The notes under the pieces are model-generated. The model did not search any database and was not told the DNA's origin. It saw nothing but the letters and a program-made list of their open reading frames with translations. This document shows, in pieces, positions 6,227-8,539 of a stretch of DNA of 8,539 nucleotides. The position numbers and the translations under genes are program-made. The DNA is from Caldisericia bacterium (GTDB taxonomy: Bacteria > Caldisericota > Caldisericia > UBA6126): assembly GCA_028708485.1 (NCBI GenBank), contig JAQVYZ010000028.1, forward strand, positions 1 to 8,539, read 5' to 3'. Every line of letters begins with the position of its first letter. The stretch's first letter is position 1.

Positions 6227-6901
6227 ATGGTAAACTGCAATGATCGAATTGAAATAGAACTTTTTTGGGTGATAGTCAATTATGGAATGGGAACGAAAAT
6301 CCTTCGTGCTATTAAGCAACGAGGCATTACCGGTGGAACAGTGATGATTGGCAAAGGGACAATAAATTGCCGATACCTTGAGGTGTTTGATCTTTGTGAA
6401 ACCCGTAGAGAGATTCTTTTGATTTTGGCTGAGAAGCATTTAGCCCAAAAAGTAATGGTGGAGATCGGCCTGGAATTTCTATTTGAAAAACCTAATCATG
6501 GTATTGCGTTTAGTACTTCAGTAGAAAGTTTATTTGGATCAGGGAGTTGGTGTCATCAATCAGTCGTCAGTACACAAAGTGAGGTGAAAACAATGTATCA
6601 GATCATTGTAACCATAGTGGAGAAAGGAAAAGCGGATAATGTAATGGACTCTGCCACCAAAGCAGGAGCCAGAGGTGGTACGGTGATTAATGCCAGAGGA
6701 TCAGGATTGCATGAAATACAAAAATTGTTTTTGATGGAAATTGAGCCTGAAAGGGAGATCGTATTGATTATTACAGAAGCGGAAAAAGTAGAAACCATTA
6801 CTTCAGCGATCAGGCATGATCTGGATTTAGACGGTCCGGGGCACGGATTGATATTTGTGCAGAATGTAAATCAAACCATCGGCTTGTATCCGGCTGAATA
6901 A
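6227..6901 (+). CDS. Tandem PII-like signalling protein (two fused domains)
   Basis: The protein has 224 residues, about twice the length of one PII domain. Domain 1 spans about residues 9-104 and domain 2 about 123-224, joined by a linker of some 18 residues. Both carry GITGGTV/GARGGTV (33-39 and 127-133) followed by a glycine-rich GKG/ARG segment, then a REI(L/V)LI strand, and near the end a GIAF or GPGHGLIFV loop like the nucleotide-binding B-loop of GlnB. The T-loop region is short and lacks the modified tyrosine context of GlnB, so this is PII-like rather than classic GlnB. PII proteins are cytoplasmic trimers that bind nucleotides and control membrane transporters or enzymes, so the adjacent DUF1538 protein is the likely target. 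The ATG follows GGAGG (6211-6215) by 11 bases. A second strong start lies inside the gene at 6593. Confidence 0.85.
   Translation: MVNCNDRIEIELFWVIVNYGMGTKILRAIKQRGITGGTVMIGKGTINCRYLEVFDLCETRREILLILAEKHLAQKVMVEIGLEFLFEKPNHGIAFSTSVESLFGSGSWCHQSVVSTQSEVKTMYQIIVTIVEKGKADNVMDSATKAGARGGTVINARGSGLHEIQKLFLMEIEPEREIVLIITEAEKVETITSAIRHDLDLDGPGHGLIFVQNVNQTIGLYPAE
6581..6595 (+). promoter_or_regulatory. Internal ribosome binding site and ATG for second PII-like domain
   Basis: GAGGTGA (6581-6587), a seven-base match to the extended Shine-Dalgarno sequence, lies five bases before an in-frame ATG (6593-6595). That codon is M123, exactly where the second domain begins (MYQIIVTIVEKGKADNVM). Translation here would give a normal single-domain PII-like protein of 102 residues in addition to the fused form. 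Confidence 0.65.
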
Positions 6902-6919
6902 CTATTTTAGGAGAGAATA

Positions 6920-8080
6920 ATGAAGAAAAGATTCCTTTGCAAACCACTTCCGGAAATTTCGATTTTAGGTTTTGGTTGTATGCGTTTTTACAGGGAAGAT
7001 GGATCACTTGATTTAATGACAACAGAAAAAAGAATTGACGAAAAGCTTGCCGGAAATTTATTGGATACGGCTATAGACAGGGGAATTAATTATTTTGATA
7101 CAGCCTATACATACCTGGGAGGCATGTCAGAAATTTTTCTGGGAAAACATTTTCATGGCAGTAAAAGAGAAAATGTACTCCTGGCAACCAAATTACCCGC
7201 TTGGTTGATTCAGGACACAGATGATTTTGAAAAATTCTTGCATGAACAATTGCATCGGTTAAATACGGACAGAATCGATTGTTATCTGGTGCATAGTTTA
7301 AACGGACCGATGTGGAAGAAAGTGGTAGATTTGGGGATACTTTCTTTTCTTCAAAAAGCCAGAGAATCCGGTAAGGTTCGTGCTATCGGTTTCTCGTTCC
7401 ATGATCTGTATTGTGTCTTTGAACCCATATTGAATGCGTTTCAATGGGATTTTTGCCAAATCCAGCTGAATTATCTGGACACGGACTACCAGGCTGGTTT
7501 AAAAGGATTGTATAAAGCAAAAGAGAAAGGAATGGGAGTGGTTGCGATGGAGCCGCTTTTAGGGGGTAAGTTAGCCACTCAGCTTCCTCATCAGGCGAAG
7601 CAAATCATTGACCAGGCAGAACCAAAACGAACACCAGCTGAATGGGCTTTACGATGGGTGTGGAATATGCCCGAAGTCTCTTTATTATTGAGCGGTATGA
7701 ATGCGGTCAACCAAGTCGAAGAAAATTGCAGGATTGCTAATGATGCGGATCCTTCAGCTATGACTGAACAAGAGAACCAAGTGATCGAAAAAGTAAAATC
7801 ACTTTTCCATGAAAGAATCAAAATTCATTGTGCTGCCTGTGCGTATTGTATGCCATGCCCCTCCGGAGTCGTGATTCCGCTTATTTTTTCAACGTATAAT
7901 GAAGCATTTCGATTTGATGATCCCTCTTCCCTGATACGATACTATCATTCACTACCGCCTGAAATCAAAGCTGATCAATGTATCGCCTGCGGAGAATGTT
8001 TGAGTAAGTGTCCACACCAAATTGCAATTTCTGATAAGATGACGGAGGTGGCAAGGTATTTCAAGGAGACGGATGAATAA
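6920..8080 (+). CDS. Aldo/keto reductase with C-terminal 2[4Fe-4S]-type domain
   Basis: This 386-residue cytoplasmic oxidoreductase has an N-terminal aldo/keto reductase barrel (about 10-275). Its likely catalytic tetrad is D60, Y65, K91 and H125, set in NYFDTAYTY, LLATKLP and YLVHSLN. The C-terminal extension holds two cysteine groups: C304, C307, C310, C313 (CAACAYCMPC) and C354, C357, C360, C364 (CIACGECLSKCP). These could bind two iron-sulfur clusters, the second being a textbook ferredoxin motif. Such fusions are a known aldo/keto reductase subfamily, frequent in anaerobes; the substrate is unknown. The ATG follows AGGAGAG (6909-6915) by four bases. The gene starts 18 bases after the PII-like gene with no terminator between, so it is probably cotranscribed. 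Its product might couple electron carriers or NAD(P)H to the activity of the membrane protein, but that link is only inferred from position. Confidence 0.88.
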   Translation: MKKRFLCKPLPEISILGFGCMRFYREDGSLDLMTTEKRIDEKLAGNLLDTAIDRGINYFDTAYTYLGGMSEIFLGKHFHGSKRENVLLATKLPAWLIQDTDDFEKFLHEQLHRLNTDRIDCYLVHSLNGPMWKKVVDLGILSFLQKARESGKVRAIGFSFHDLYCVFEPILNAFQWDFCQIQLNYLDTDYQAGLKGLYKAKEKGMGVVAMEPLLGGKLATQLPHQAKQIIDQAEPKRTPAEWALRWVWNMPEVSLLLSGMNAVNQVEENCRIANDADPSAMTEQENQVIEKVKSLFHERIKIHCAACAYCMPCPSGVVIPLIFSTYNEAFRFDDPSSLIRYYHSLPPEIKADQCIACGECLSKCPHQIAISDKMTEVARYFKETDE

Positions 8081-8091
8081 TCCGAAACAGA

Positions 8092-8433
8092 TTACAACAG
8101 ACCTAATATCTCTTTGAGCGAAATACGAATATTTTCTATGTCACGGCGAGTCATATGGCCAATGAGTTTGACAATGATGTACTCTTCCAGGGTAAACAAT
8201 ATTCCTTTGGTTATTCCTGGTTTGCGTAATCCAGTTTTTTTCCAGTCCATGATGATAGTATCTCCCGGATAATCTGTTCTGTCCATTTGACTAGTGATCG
8301 GCATCGCGACAAACTCATTACGAATGTCATTGTAGTCGGCATTGCTGATAATCACTGCAGGGCGTTTCTTGGAAGCTTTGGCGGAGGTATAAGGATAATT
8401 GATCAGGATAACATCTCCCGGATTATAAATCAT
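8092..8433 (-). CDS. MazF/PemK-family toxin
   Basis: This 113-residue protein matches the MazF/PemK (CcdB-fold) toxin family, most members of which are mRNA endonucleases. It opens with MIYNPGDVILINYPYTS, has KKRPAVIIS at 22-30 (R24 in the usual conserved position) and PITS at 45-48, as expected. Longer in-frame starts exist at 8454 and at 8535, but the upstream residues are proline-rich and unlike the family. The ATG at 8433 gives the normal length and overlaps the antitoxin stop by 11 bases. A GAGGAAGA stretch lies 11 bases upstream, so translation is likely coupled to that of the antitoxin. Its 3' end faces the reductase gene, 11 bases away; a weak TAATC/GATTA hairpin in the gap has no convincing T-run. 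Confidence 0.85.
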   Translation of the reverse strand: MIYNPGDVILINYPYTSAKASKKRPAVIISNADYNDIRNEFVAMPITSQMDRTDYPGDTIIMDWKKTGLRKPGITKGILFTLEEYIIVKLIGHMTRRDIENIRISLKEILGLL

Positions 8434-8539
8434 TAAAGAAATCGTCTTCCTCATTATCCCAGATTTTTTGTAAACAGGAGGCAGAAAGCTGAGTGATGGA
8501 TATGGTGGAGGGGCTTTTCTTGGTTGGGGAGACATTGGT
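8423..8539 (-). CDS. Antitoxin, C-terminal part (cut by window edge)
   Basis: A minus-strand frame open from the window edge gives 38 residues ending LQKIWDNEEDDFFNDL and a TAA stop. The IWDNEED...NDL tail is typical of antitoxins paired with MazF/PemK toxins: an acidic, aromatic-rich C-terminus that wraps the toxin. The stop overlaps the toxin start by 11 bases, the usual antitoxin-first gene order with translational coupling. The DNA-binding N-terminus lies outside the window, so the fold (AbrB, RHH or other) cannot be assigned. The serine/threonine-rich part (TKKSPSTISITQLS) is probably the linker. Confidence 0.7.
   Translation of the reverse strand, partial: TNVSPTKKSPSTISITQLSASCLQKIWDNEEDDFFNDL

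Noticed and set aside
8078..8094. Bidirectional terminator between the reductase and toxin genes
   Set aside because: Only a five-base stem (TAATC/GATTA) with no T-tract on either strand.
8434..8535. N-terminal extension of the toxin (MSPQPRKAPPPYPSL...)
   Set aside because: This frame is a shadow of the antitoxin reading frame; toxin homologues start at the MIYNPGDV segment.

Overview
The window looks like a piece of chromosome from a low-GC, Gram-positive-type bacterium, most plausibly an anaerobic member of the Bacillota (Clostridia-like). The support is indirect. Ribosome binding sites are strong AGGAGG types, promoters match the sigma-A consensus, and TTG starts occur. The zinc-binding lipoprotein has a GCLHDY-type metal-ligand motif that I associate with clostridial homologues. 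There is also an aldo/keto reductase fused to a ferredoxin-like domain with two [4Fe-4S]-type Cys motifs, which is common in anaerobes. No mobile element, CRISPR array, rRNA or tRNA was seen.

Layout. Bases 1-1577 run on the minus strand: the 5' end of a lipoprotein gene cut by the window edge, an intrinsic terminator, a small membrane protein made of two DUF4389 repeats with its own consensus promoter, and a single-function biotin-protein ligase (BirA without the N-terminal DNA-binding domain). Divergent from birA, on the plus strand at 1664-4638, is a compact zinc-uptake operon: substrate-binding lipoprotein, ABC ATPase, ABC permease and a Fur-family regulator (probably Zur). The first three overlap by ATGA. 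A TTGACA promoter and a near-perfect 7-1-7 Fur-family palindrome sit at the head of the operon, so Zur probably represses its own operon when zinc is plentiful. The gene order resembles the zurA-zurM-zurR arrangement of Listeria, with the binding protein added.

A second plus-strand operon (4744-8080) follows its own promoter, which is wrapped in two perfect inverted repeats. It encodes a 493-residue membrane protein with two DUF1538 repeats, a 224-residue protein with two PII-like domains fused in tandem, and the aldo/keto reductase with the C-terminal iron-sulfur domain. DUF1538 proteins are known to be neighbours of PII-like proteins, but their transport or signalling role is not established to my knowledge. 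Here the PII-like gene keeps a strong ribosome binding site and ATG exactly at the start of its second domain, so the cell may make both a double-domain and a single-domain product. This operon is the best candidate for an undescribed system: a duplicated membrane protein controlled by a duplicated PII-like sensor, coupled to a redox enzyme.

The right end, convergent with the second operon, holds a type II toxin-antitoxin pair on the minus strand: a complete MazF/PemK-like toxin and the last 38 codons of its antitoxin, whose stop codon overlaps the toxin start.
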